This document shows, in pieces, positions 1 through 7,510 of a DNA stretch of 13,608 nt. Position 1 is the stretch's first letter. Each line of letters opens with the position of its first letter. Origin of the DNA: JBBTDV01 sp038042605 (GTDB lineage: Bacteria; Bdellovibrionota; UBA1018). The position numbers were made by a program, and so were the translations under genes. The notes below the pieces were generated by a model. The model was not told the origin of the DNA, searched no databases, and was given only the letters and a program-made list of their open reading frames with translations. Where the stretch lies: assembly GCA_964358645.1 (NCBI GenBank), contig CAYHPW010000062.1, positions 1 through 13,608 of the forward strand, in the 5' to 3' direction.

Positions 1-652
1 CCACCGGGAAGAGAGCAAGATTACCGTCAGGTGCGATGGAAACGATGAGTTTTCGAAACTTCTTATACTCTTCTTGATTTGCCTTTTGCCGCTCAACCGT
101 TTCTTTTTTTTGATCAAGGCTCGTATCAACCATTTTGGCATAAATATCGGTTAATAGTTTTTTCTCCTGGTTCTGGCCCTGGGCTGAAGCAACATTTGGA
201 GCTGCGGTAACGGCTGCTCCACTTCCAGATGCCACTCCTGCAATGCCAGCGACCATTGCGACTCTTTTCCCGAGGCGAATGGATCTGGACAGAATTCGGA
301 TGGATTGTGAGAGACTTTGATTGGACTGGCGTGCGCCAGAGACAAGTTCCTCGATTTCTTCCTTGGTGTAACCAGCCTCAAGTGCCGCGCTTTCAATTGC
401 CTGGATCTTTCGCGCGACACGGTAAGAATCATTATCCGAGCCTGACGGGATCAGTTCATCTGAAAGTTCCCCTAACGATGAAAACAGATCCCGAAGATCC
501 ATTGTGTCCTTGTTTGAGCCGTTTGCGGCTTCGATCAGATTGACGGCAGCGCCTCCAGCTGCAAGCACCGTAAAGGGATCAACGGCCAGCGCCGGATGGC
601 TGTAAGTGAAAACAAAGAGAGTTAAAGCGAGAAACGCACATTGGAAATTCAT
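1..652 (-). CDS. Secreted helical protein, VirB5/TrbJ-like by position (3' end beyond window)
   Basis: An open frame of 217 codons runs from an ATG at 652 off the left edge without a stop. An in-frame TAG lies 27 nt upstream of the ATG, and an AGGAAG ribosome binding site stands about 9 nt before it, so this start is well supported. Residues 1-23 form a Sec signal peptide ending PALA, probably cleaved before V24. The mature part is largely helical, with a small-residue hydrophobic stretch at about 131-151 and a charged Lys/Glu/Gln-rich, coiled-coil-like segment at about 160-200. I do not recognise a family by motif. The gene follows pilin, TraL and TraC genes on the same strand, the slot held by virB5/trbJ in P-type clusters, and signal peptide plus helical/coiled-coil body fits that group. 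The VirB5/TrbJ role is inference from position. It is separated from the upstream operon by an opposite-strand gene and so probably has its own promoter. Confidence 0.75.
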   Translation of the reverse strand, partial: MNFQCAFLALTLFVFTYSHPALAVDPFTVLAAGGAAVNLIEAANGSNKDTMDLRDLFSSLGELSDELIPSGSDNDSYRVARKIQAIESAALEAGYTKEEIEELVSGARQSNQSLSQSIRILSRSIRLGKRVAMVAGIAGVASGSGAAVTAAPNVASAQGQNQEKKLLTDIYAKMVDTSLDQKKETVERQKANQEEYKKFRKLIVSIAPDGNLALFPV

Positions 653-774
653 TGGACGGTTCTTCCTGCGGCGTATCTATCTTCGGCACAACAGCAAACC
701 GATCCTGATAAATCGGCACCCAATTGATGTCGCACGATTTGCGCCGACTGTATTTCCATGCTAAATAGGCGCAC

Positions 775-1245
775 ATGCACAAAATTGTTATAATTCTTGG
801 TATTCTTTGGGTCGGAACCACTATCGCTGATAACAAGCTGCCGACCAATGCTAACGAACTGGTTCAATTTCTTACCGGAAAATGGGACAACGTAAGCTTC
901 GAGATTTCTGATGGGAAACCGGTAAAGAATGAAGCCTATCCTGAAACAATGATCATAAAGGATGCCGATACGCTGACCATTACAGCGCACGGATTCCGCG
1001 ATGGAAAGGATTTGACCAAGGACATGAAGCTTGAGCTTCGTGGGGACGAACTCACAATGAGTCAAGGGTCTTTTGTCGCCAAGGGAAAGCGAGAGGATAA
1101 GGTTTACACCCTTAAAAGCCTTTTTCAGGGAACGGAGTTCCGCTTCAGATTGTATACGCTCGGCGACAAGTATGTGTTTCATCGAGAAACGTGGAAAGAC
1201 GGCAAGATTCAGCAAATTGACATGTCTTACCTGACAAGGAAGTAG
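775..1245 (+). CDS. Small secreted protein of unknown function, predicted beta-rich
   Basis: This 156-aa protein opens with a hydrophobic signal peptide (about residues 1-18, ending TTIA). The mature part begins with an LTGKW motif at 33-37, followed by alternating hydrophobic/charged segments (DADTLTITA, KLELRGDELTM, FRFRLYTLGDKYVF, QIDMSYL) typical of a small beta-barrel or lipocalin-like fold. That fold is my reading of the pattern, not a recognised family. The start is the first ATG, with only a weak AGGCG upstream. It is the only rightward gene among leftward transfer genes, sitting between the TraC-like ATPase (convergent, 32 bp away) and the VirB5-position gene (divergent, 122 bp away). 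It looks like an independent cargo gene. In several conjugative systems entry-exclusion proteins lie near virB5/virB6, which makes that one speculative option; no lipobox is present. Confidence 0.72.
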   Translation: MHKIVIILGILWVGTTIADNKLPTNANELVQFLTGKWDNVSFEISDGKPVKNEAYPETMIIKDADTLTITAHGFRDGKDLTKDMKLELRGDELTMSQGSFVAKGKREDKVYTLKSLFQGTEFRFRLYTLGDKYVFHRETWKDGKIQQIDMSYLTRK

Positions 1246-1258
1246 ACACTCAGAAAAC

Positions 1259-1271
1259 CTAAGTGACTTAG
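1259..1271. terminator. Weak hairpin between convergent genes
   Basis: The 32-bp convergent gap holds a five-base-pair inverted repeat, CTAAG and CTTAG around a TGA loop. It sits between the stop of the small secreted protein and the stop of the TraC-like ATPase. There is no proper T tract on either side, so it is at best a weak bidirectional transcription stop. Confidence 0.2.
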
Positions 1272-1277
1272 CTAGTC

Positions 1278-3506
1278 TCACGTCTTGGCCAAACATCGAA
1301 TTGCCTCCTTGAGCGTAAGTCCTGGCACCGCCTTAAGCACAGCGTGCAGCCGTTCGTTATCAGCTCTTGAACTTGTTACTTTCCAGTATTCTTCCGGAGT
1401 CACGGCAACCCTAAGCACCCTCCCGCCAAGTTCGTCTTGTAAAAATACTTCACGGTATTGTTCAGAGCGGCCAAGGTTTTCAATTTCTGCCATTTGCTTT
1501 GTGGTAAACCCAAAGCGCTTGGCAAAAATTTCAGGATCATCATCCACCTGATAAAAAAATCTGATCGGACTGTTTATGAGAATGCCGTGGTCTACCTGTC
1601 CATCATCTCTTGGGAGTTCAAAGTCCTTTGTTGTCTGGGCGATCAGGATCGTTGCATGGCCGAACTTTCTAAAGTTTGCTGTTGTGAGCTTAAAAAACCT
1701 GCCGTTTCTTTGGATAAAAAACGGCGTTTCATCAGCAAAGAATACCACCTTATGCTTGGCTCCACGCCTCGCATCCCCGGCCCGCAGCACCTCCATATTG
1801 ACAGCAGCGATCACGGCCGCCATTACCGCCTGTGCAAAATCCTCATTTGCCGCATTTTGAAGCCTTTCAAAATTAAAATAGACGTACCTGCCATCAATAA
1901 ACGGATTTGAATTACCACGTTCCTTTAAAACATTGGCAAACACTCCGCCTGCGCTAAACCGCTCAAGAAGATGTCGCCTTGGAAAAAATGATGATGCGGA
2001 TAAGAAATCAGAAAGCGTGGGATACTTTGGTTTTTTTTCAGTATAAGAAAGAACTGCTCTTTCTACTTCACCAAGCATTTCTTTTGATAAAACGCTTTCA
2101 CAGCTTTCAAGGATCAAGGTGGATAGAAACCCTGCGGTAATAATTGCAGCATCCTCTGGAAAGTTGGTTTTACCGATTAACGAAAATGGATTTAACCCGG
2201 ACGGTTCTGAAAGATTAAACTCTATGTGCCTGCCACCGGTAAGTTCACACTCCTTTACATAAGACCCACCAACATCAACCTTGATCAGTCTTACATCAGG
2301 ATCATCAAGCATGGCTGTCGAGATTAGGTTGGCAAGAACACTTTTACCCTTGCCTCTGCGGCCATTGATCACGCAGTTTGCGCCATCATAGCAATCTCTC
2401 CAAAGATCAAAATAGTAGATAGAGCCATCACGCCTGTGCAGTGGAAGTGATCGCTTGGGATGAGTGATATCAAGATTTCCCTCCCCGCGGGAAAATAGCG
2501 GCAAGTAAAATGAGGCAGTTTCATCGAGTTCTAAAAAAGAGTGATGCGGGTCCGCTCCTGGAAGTGTGGCAATAAAACTTGCCGCCGCTCCCACGGTTTC
2601 GATATAAACGTCACCAAGGGGCGCCAAAGCCCGCTCGCAATTCTCAAGATCCTCCCTAAGTTCACGCTCAGAACGACGCTTTAGCGTTAGTAGCCATTCA
2701 ACTTCGACCAAACCTTTACCGGCCAGTACTGTTTCAGCCGTAAGATCATCGGCTTCTTGATAAGTTCTAACAGAAAGCGTGTCACTCGATGCTGCAAGCT
2801 GTCCTCTTCGTCGCTGTAAAAGATACTGAGCCCTGACATCGGTGAGTTTACGAATACTGACACTGATCGTGTAAGGCGGGATCAGCCCTTCACGTAAGAT
2901 GGCAAGCGTCTCTTGATCAAGCCTGGCAGTACTTTGCCGCCAAAGGCGAAGTACGCCAATTATCTGATTGCCGGTATCGATGCCTGAGTGAGTGGCAACT
3001 ACATCACCATTAAACGCCGAAAAAAACTTTCGCACTTCCTGCTCACTAAGCGGTACTCCACCAAGTTCACGGAGCACGGCAAAATCAGCACCATCTATGA
3101 TTTCTTGTGTGCGAACTAAAAAGGATTTTGATTTCTTCCCACGACTAAGCCTTAACCAATCAAGAAAGCTAAAATCAGAGCACTTGGTATTTTCTACGGA
3201 AATTACAGAGCTATTTTTAAGGTAGCCATTTAAGGCAATTGAATCTTTGCGAGAATTTTCTTCTGGTATTTGATTTTCTGGCATAACTTCGTGAATCACA
3301 CGAAGCAAAACCCCAGGCTTTAAGCGTGATAGCAATGTGGGGATTAAAGAAAACGCCTGATCAAACCCGGTTGATTCTATATCAATCACCGGAAGTCGCC
3401 ACATTGCTCCCATTTGCCCATCGGTAGTCACAAAAAACGGCGGGACACCTTCTTTTGCAGCTTGTTCCATGTGTGAGAATTCAGGAATCTTAGCGCTTAG
3501 GAGCAT
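1278..3506 (-). CDS. TraC/VirB4-family conjugation ATPase
   Basis: This 742-aa protein is the cytoplasmic ATPase that energises pilus assembly and substrate transfer in type IV secretion systems. The N-terminal half (about 1-360) is the VirB4/TraC assembly domain. The RecA-like ATPase domain follows, with Walker A GRRGKGKSV at 382-390 (GxxGxGKS, catalytic K388), Walker B VVFFADE at 587-593 (D592, E593), and a LIAQTT segment at 621-626 matching the sensor-like glutamine strand of VirB4 proteins. Both nucleotide-binding motifs are intact and the length is slightly under the 800-870 typical for TraC/VirB4. The ATG at 3506 has AAAGGAGG six nt upstream and overlaps the end of the TraL-like gene by 17 nt, implying translational coupling. 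I infer a TraC-like (F/TrbE-type) role but cannot place the subfamily without comparison. Confidence 0.93.
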   Translation of the reverse strand: MLLSAKIPEFSHMEQAAKEGVPPFFVTTDGQMGAMWRLPVIDIESTGFDQAFSLIPTLLSRLKPGVLLRVIHEVMPENQIPEENSRKDSIALNGYLKNSSVISVENTKCSDFSFLDWLRLSRGKKSKSFLVRTQEIIDGADFAVLRELGGVPLSEQEVRKFFSAFNGDVVATHSGIDTGNQIIGVLRLWRQSTARLDQETLAILREGLIPPYTISVSIRKLTDVRAQYLLQRRRGQLAASSDTLSVRTYQEADDLTAETVLAGKGLVEVEWLLTLKRRSERELREDLENCERALAPLGDVYIETVGAAASFIATLPGADPHHSFLELDETASFYLPLFSRGEGNLDITHPKRSLPLHRRDGSIYYFDLWRDCYDGANCVINGRRGKGKSVLANLISTAMLDDPDVRLIKVDVGGSYVKECELTGGRHIEFNLSEPSGLNPFSLIGKTNFPEDAAIITAGFLSTLILESCESVLSKEMLGEVERAVLSYTEKKPKYPTLSDFLSASSFFPRRHLLERFSAGGVFANVLKERGNSNPFIDGRYVYFNFERLQNAANEDFAQAVMAAVIAAVNMEVLRAGDARRGAKHKVVFFADETPFFIQRNGRFFKLTTANFRKFGHATILIAQTTKDFELPRDDGQVDHGILINSPIRFFYQVDDDPEIFAKRFGFTTKQMAEIENLGRSEQYREVFLQDELGGRVLRVAVTPEEYWKVTSSRADNERLHAVLKAVPGLTLKEAIRCLAKT

Positions 3507-3768
3507 GACGAGCCTCCTTTAAAACTCTGGCACCAATGGCAAAACCAATGGAGTCACGTATGATCTTTCTTCTGTATCTTAGTCTGATTGGAATAAGCGC
3601 GATTAGCGCAGCTACTGCAATTGGAATAGACAAAAATTCAAGGAATAATGGTCTAAGCACTTCTGATGAAACAATGAGCACACCAACAGCACCAATGAGA
3701 TCATACACGTTTAGTCCCATCAGTGATCCGTTATCGTTTAAAAAGCGTGCACCAGTTGCCATTGCCAT
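3490..3768 (-). CDS. TraL/VirB3-like small inner-membrane protein
   Basis: TraL/VirB3/TrbD proteins are short inner-membrane subunits that work with the VirB4/TraC ATPase. The proposed 92-aa product has one or two hydrophobic helices between about residues 21 and 61. A basic stretch (RLRYRRK at 62-68) and a short amphipathic tail with an RDSIGF motif follow, matching the general layout of TraL/VirB3. A longer reading from 3921 is open, but would overlap the pilin gene by 140 bases with a low-complexity basic extension, so I reject it. The ATG at 3768 or the one at 3762 (GGGA seven nt upstream) is more likely; a GTG at 3789 is another option. It lies directly after the pilin and overlaps the ATPase gene, the canonical virB2-virB3-virB4 order, which is the main support. 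Confidence 0.75.
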   Translation of the reverse strand: MAMATGARFLNDNGSLMGLNVYDLIGAVGVLIVSSEVLRPLFLEFLSIPIAVAALIALIPIRLRYRRKIIRDSIGFAIGARVLKEARHAPKR

Positions 3769-3781
3769 ATCCCGGCGTGCT

Positions 3782-4090
3782 TTAAGCACCAAAGACGGTG
3801 CGCGCCAGGTTAAGTATACTTGTTCCGCCAAAGCTAAGTGCCATACCGATAAGTCCGCTAACCATCGTACCTTTTGCAAAATGCGAGGCTCCCGGGATCT
3901 GGTAGGCAATCGCACCGGCAACTACGCCAAGAGTACTGATCACCTTGGCAATCGTCGTTGCCGTGCTTACAGCGGTACTCGCGGCATCCGCGAGATCCCG
4001 CGCCGCTAGCGCGATCTGTGGTACAAGGATCAAGGCACCGAGTATAGCCGTGATAATCGAGACTTCAGTTATATTATATTTTCGTTTCAT
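3782..4090 (-). CDS. VirB2/TrbC/TraA-type conjugative pilin precursor
   Basis: The 102-aa product has the hallmark plan of conjugative pilins. There is a long signal peptide (1-29) ending in QIALA, then a mature chain of about 73 residues with an Ala/Thr-rich N terminus and two hydrophobic helices separated by a short polar loop (GASHFAKG around 67-74). Such subunits are inserted in the inner membrane and polymerised into the pilus. The ATG at 4090 has AAGGAGG about 10 nt upstream, located within the final codons of the preceding gene, only 3 bp away. The following gene is TraL/VirB3-like and then the ATPase, as expected. No cyclisation or acetylation signal can be judged from sequence alone. 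Confidence 0.85.
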   Translation of the reverse strand: MKRKYNITEVSIITAILGALILVPQIALAARDLADAASTAVSTATTIAKVISTLGVVAGAIAYQIPGASHFAKGTMVSGLIGMALSFGGTSILNLARTVFGA

Positions 4091-4093
4091 GGT

Positions 4094-4627
4094 TCATTTA
4101 CCTCCTTGAGACTCATTTGATTCTTTTAGTTTTGCGCTTGGATTTAGCTGTGGTTGGGAAAAGCGAAAAATAAAATCCTGATGCACAAGCTCGCTCTCCC
4201 CGAACGTTACCCAGCGATCCACCTTATAAAGACTCCACTGTCCAGGCGTGATAAGATGCTGAAAACGCCCTGGTAGCGGTTTTTCAAGACCGATGCGGTT
4301 GGATCCCACAAGCTCCGGTGTGTTATCATCTCTGAATGCCGCGAGTTCTTTTTCAAACTTAGTGGCCTTAAGTTCCGCTTCTTTTCGTTTAGCTTCTTCA
4401 TCAAAGATAAAAAGGGAGAGCGCGGCAGTCGTTGCCGCGCCAACACCTCCCCATAGAGCGCCATGAGCAAGTTTGTTTTCGCCATCGGCTGCAAGTATTG
4501 CTCCCACAGTTCCGGCCGCTGCACCCGTTAAACCCATAGCCATTAGCGTTTTGTTGCGGTTTGATAAGGTCGCACATCCAGAAGCAAATATTAGAATTAC
4601 TGCAGCGATAACGATTAAACACCTCAT
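4094..4627 (-). CDS. Glycine-zipper lipoprotein in the transfer operon
   Basis: The 177-aa product begins with a lipoprotein signal peptide ending FASGC, so C18 is the likely lipidated residue. Residues 31-47 and 56-75 are two Gly/Ala-rich hydrophobic segments (GLTGAAAGTVGAILA, then GGVGAATTAALSLFIF), a glycine-zipper hairpin of the kind that inserts in or packs against the outer membrane. A charged helical stretch (about 76-100) and a polar C-terminal domain with several aromatic residues follow. No family is recognised with confidence. Its place before the pilin suggests an outer-membrane element of the apparatus, perhaps filling the TraV/VirB7 role, but it lacks the extra cysteines of F TraV, so this is inference. 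AAGGAGG overlaps the stop codon of ssb 15 bp upstream, indicating coupling. Confidence 0.78.
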   Translation of the reverse strand: MRCLIVIAAVILIFASGCATLSNRNKTLMAMGLTGAAAGTVGAILAADGENKLAHGALWGGVGAATTAALSLFIFDEEAKRKEAELKATKFEKELAAFRDDNTPELVGSNRIGLEKPLPGRFQHLITPGQWSLYKVDRWVTFGESELVHQDFIFRFSQPQLNPSAKLKESNESQGGK

Positions 4628-4642
4628 GACGTCCAGCCCTCC

Positions 4643-5047
4643 TTAGGCTTCAAAGTCATTAAAATTCATGGACTCAGCCTCTGGTCGTGACTCACCCTGC
4701 CCCTTAGGTAAAATACCTGATGGGATCACCGAATCAGCAAGCACCTCAAATGCACTTACCATGCGTCCATCCGGCGTTTCGTAGCGATAGGTCCTTAGTT
4801 TTCCAAACACTGTCACGCGATCACCCTTCTTTACGCCACTAAGCACACGGTTTCCGAGGCCGCCAAAAGCCCTGACCGGAAACCAATTTGTGTGCGCTGG
4901 TTCGTATTTCTTTGTTTTCTCATTTAAGCGTGTGACATTCTCAGCGATCGAAAAGCTTATGACTCCTGCCGAGCCTTCACCTTTTTTATAAACCTCAGGA
5001 TCGGCCCCGAGATTTCCGGTTAAAATGACTTGATTGGTTGAACTCAT
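4643..5047 (-). CDS. ssb: Single-stranded DNA-binding protein
   Basis: The 134-aa product starts like other bacterial SSBs (NQVILTGNLGADPEV) and carries the OB-fold signatures FSIAEN, the NWFPVRAFGGLGNRV segment, and KKGDRVTVFGKLRTYRYE. A short linker follows, then an acidic C-terminal tip (MNFNDFEA) that in SSBs recruits partner proteins; here it lacks the usual terminal Pro-Phe. SSBs coat single-stranded DNA, and many conjugative plasmids and ICEs encode their own copy to protect the incoming strand. The ATG at 5047 has AAAGGA about 8 nt upstream. Its position inside the operon, between the large lipoproteins and the small lipoprotein, is unusual because element-borne ssb genes more often lie with leading-region genes. 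Confidence 0.93.
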   Translation of the reverse strand: MSSTNQVILTGNLGADPEVYKKGEGSAGVISFSIAENVTRLNEKTKKYEPAHTNWFPVRAFGGLGNRVLSGVKKGDRVTVFGKLRTYRYETPDGRMVSAFEVLADSVIPSGILPKGQGESRPEAESMNFNDFEA

Positions 5048-5077
5048 GTTTTATTTCCTTTCTTTTTTGGTTACTGG

Positions 5078-7489
5078 TTATGGCCTTGGCATAGAACTTA
5101 CGGTGTCCATGCTCCGGCCCATGATTGAAACACTTCCTTCTAGATCCACAATCGGTTGGTAGGTGTTTACAATTGGTTTGTCCGACGATTCGCTGCCGCG
5201 CTCAGGGCAGCGGTAGTTAAGCTGGTCAATCACTCGTTCCTTTGATGTTAGGTCTGCTGAGATGGACCTTGTCCATTCAAGCGTTCCGCATAAATACGGT
5301 TTTTCAAACGAGATGTGATTTATAAGAGCGATCTCTGGCCACCTGCCGTCACGCGTATTCCATGAATTAAATGGCTGGCACTCAGTATCATCCTGATTAT
5401 CAAGTATCAGTGTAATGGAATACCCTTCCACGCGACTGTGAAATGCCTTAAGCGGACAACTCACGCGGTTAATGGTCTTTCCATCATCAGCAAGCCAACT
5501 AAACTCAAGATCAAGCCCATCCCAGAGCTCTTCAATTGTTTGCCCATTGTGAATATCAATCGTATGTGGCCTGACCCATGGCTCAGAATATGTGTATTTT
5601 GAGTAAAACTCCGTGGTCCATTGGTTACAGGTAGTTGCTGGTTTTTTACAGCGCCGATCAGTTTTGGGACAAATCATTTCGATTTCACCCTGGCAAGTGG
5701 ACTTCCACTTCAGACACTCGGTACCGACCTCTATCTTTTCGCATGTAACACGATTTTCTTTCAAAACCTCATCGCACTGGCCCAAACCAAGGAATCCACA
5801 GCTCCTCTCAGTCACACGCTCGGTTTTGCACTGGTCCTGAAAAAGCTTATGCTCCTTATCGCATTCATCTTTTGTGTTTTTACAAAACGGGATTTTATCG
5901 GTAGCGCAATATTCTTCATATTCCTCGCACGCACCAGGAATGGCTTGGCTATCCGCGCACCTGATGGTTCCGCGTTTTTGTTCAGCACTGGTGTCTTCTC
6001 TTGGAGCCGGGAGTTCAAACCCCCATTCTGTGATTCTATCAAAAGAAAATCTGATCTTTGCGCCAGGGAATACTTGAAAATAGTGAATTGGATTTTTTGT
6101 TCGACTAGACCGGCAATAAACATTATCAGGGAACTTCTCACACGAAAACCCATCACATCCAGGAAGATTTCCCTTCATCGTAGTACACGCTTGTGCGGTC
6201 GGTACTACGCCAAGCATTGGTAAGCTTCGCTCGCTTGATATGCGGATAGGATAGGTTTCAGCAAGACCTTTTACAAATGTCAGTGTCGGGATGGTGCGCG
6301 TTGATGCTAAGGTCTGCTGCTCAATCCACTGAAGCTCAAGCGGCTCATTCACTATAGATAGCTCTGGCTTTAACCGAAAACAGCGATTATTGGCCGAGCA
6401 TCCACCTTCCGGGTCAACACGTTCAAAGAACGAATCAATCATGACTTGGACACCTTGAAAATAAGGCACCCACGTTCCGCTGATCCCGGTTTGTTCCACT
6501 GCCGTACGAAGGTAATTTTCAAGAGGCTTAATAAGCTGGATGGCAAAATAAATGGTGGGATCACCCGTTTGACCAAATGGTGTTTCTATGAATTGCTTGC
6601 GAAGATCATTGTAAATCTTGAGTGGATCAAGCTGTAATGAGTAAAGAGCTACGGGCTCACGGTACTCAACCCGAAAATCTGCTTGAAGCTGAACTCCAAG
6701 GCCGTCTAAAATACCGTTTTGTACAAGATCATAGATCTCCTCTTTGCTTGAAGTCACCGTGGCTGTAAAAAATTCATTTATTGGACAGCGGTTTTGGATG
6801 AACACTGTTGGGACCATTGATAATTTTCTTGTTTCATCACCACGAAGATTGATTAAGCTCATCTGTCGGGGGCAGGTGGTTAGCGGCATTAGCCGCGGCT
6901 CAGCGCCAATCTGTGTGTGTAAATCTTCCTTTAACCTTGCAACATCAGGGATCTTAAGTGCATCAGGAATTGCAGCAGCATGAGTGCCTTCGTAACTTGG
7001 CAGCGTCTGACGCGTGCCATCAATAAAAGCCATAGGAAACGTAAGTGACATTGATTTGTTATCATTTGACGTAAGGCTTAAGACGTTCCCACCCTGGGAG
7101 GTTCCATAAACATAGACCTTGGGTTGGATGAAGATGATATTCTTAGCGTCTTTTACAAGTTCTGGCAGCCATTCTTCAAAACCATTTGATGCCACCTTCA
7201 TTCGATAGAGCGTGAATGATCCTGAAAACTCTGATCTGATTTCTTCTAGCTCGGGTACTTGAAATGATTTTTGTCTTTTTACTTTCTCCTCAGCCGGCAT
7301 GGTTTTTACGTTTAACCTCACCCCGGTTGAGAAAAGTTCCATCTCAGTCCAGCTTACTGCTAGGTGTGTACCGCCTGGTTGTGTAGCAGTAATGGCATCC
7401 TTTTGTGGTGAAGCCTTGAATGAACACGCTGCCACGAAGAACGTAGCCCAAATCACACTTATTGTTACAAGATTATATTTGGTTCTCAT
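5078..7489 (-). CDS. Large Cys-rich lipoprotein, second paralogue (803 aa)
   Basis: A lipoprotein signal peptide ends FVAAC, making C22 the likely lipidation site, so the protein should be anchored in the outer membrane. Residues about 40-430 form a domain also present in the upstream gene. Shared landmarks are an IPDV..LK segment (180-187), paired cysteines at C206/C235, and the GCSANNRCF loop (363-371). Residues 511-621 hold 14 cysteines, many seven or eight apart. A C-terminal domain (about 635-803) carries CQPFNSWNTRDGRWPE (704-719) and ends near a DLEG strand. The cysteine field suggests a disulfide-stapled helical hairpin. I do not recognise the family. F-type TraN is also a large Cys-rich outer-membrane mating-pair protein, so a similar role is possible, without visible sequence identity. 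GAGGA stands seven nt before the ATG. Confidence 0.88.
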   Translation of the reverse strand: MRTKYNLVTISVIWATFFVAACSFKASPQKDAITATQPGGTHLAVSWTEMELFSTGVRLNVKTMPAEEKVKRQKSFQVPELEEIRSEFSGSFTLYRMKVASNGFEEWLPELVKDAKNIIFIQPKVYVYGTSQGGNVLSLTSNDNKSMSLTFPMAFIDGTRQTLPSYEGTHAAAIPDALKIPDVARLKEDLHTQIGAEPRLMPLTTCPRQMSLINLRGDETRKLSMVPTVFIQNRCPINEFFTATVTSSKEEIYDLVQNGILDGLGVQLQADFRVEYREPVALYSLQLDPLKIYNDLRKQFIETPFGQTGDPTIYFAIQLIKPLENYLRTAVEQTGISGTWVPYFQGVQVMIDSFFERVDPEGGCSANNRCFRLKPELSIVNEPLELQWIEQQTLASTRTIPTLTFVKGLAETYPIRISSERSLPMLGVVPTAQACTTMKGNLPGCDGFSCEKFPDNVYCRSSRTKNPIHYFQVFPGAKIRFSFDRITEWGFELPAPREDTSAEQKRGTIRCADSQAIPGACEEYEEYCATDKIPFCKNTKDECDKEHKLFQDQCKTERVTERSCGFLGLGQCDEVLKENRVTCEKIEVGTECLKWKSTCQGEIEMICPKTDRRCKKPATTCNQWTTEFYSKYTYSEPWVRPHTIDIHNGQTIEELWDGLDLEFSWLADDGKTINRVSCPLKAFHSRVEGYSITLILDNQDDTECQPFNSWNTRDGRWPEIALINHISFEKPYLCGTLEWTRSISADLTSKERVIDQLNYRCPERGSESSDKPIVNTYQPIVDLEGSVSIMGRSMDTVSSMPRP

Positions 7490-7510
7490 TTTTAAATCCT
7501 CTTTCTTTGG

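Noticed and set aside
579..848. 89-codon leftward frame across the 652/775 divergent gap
   Set aside because: It would overlap the well-supported start at 652 by about 75 bases and the rightward gene by about the same. Its middle part looks somewhat protein-like, but no ribosome site supports a start.
649..1296. 215-codon leftward frame opposite the small secreted gene
   Set aside because: It overlaps the rightward gene entirely, has no domain-like pattern or signal peptide, and runs into the start of the VirB5-position gene. The rightward frame has a signal peptide and a coherent beta-type pattern.
3769..3921. N-terminal extension of the TraL-like protein to 3921
   Set aside because: The extension would lie inside the pilin gene in another frame, has no membrane or signal character, and makes the protein longer than the TraL/VirB3 family.
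5621..6223. 200-codon rightward frame inside the 803-aa gene
   Set aside because: It is antisense to the Cys-rich region of a strongly supported gene and shows no domain features.
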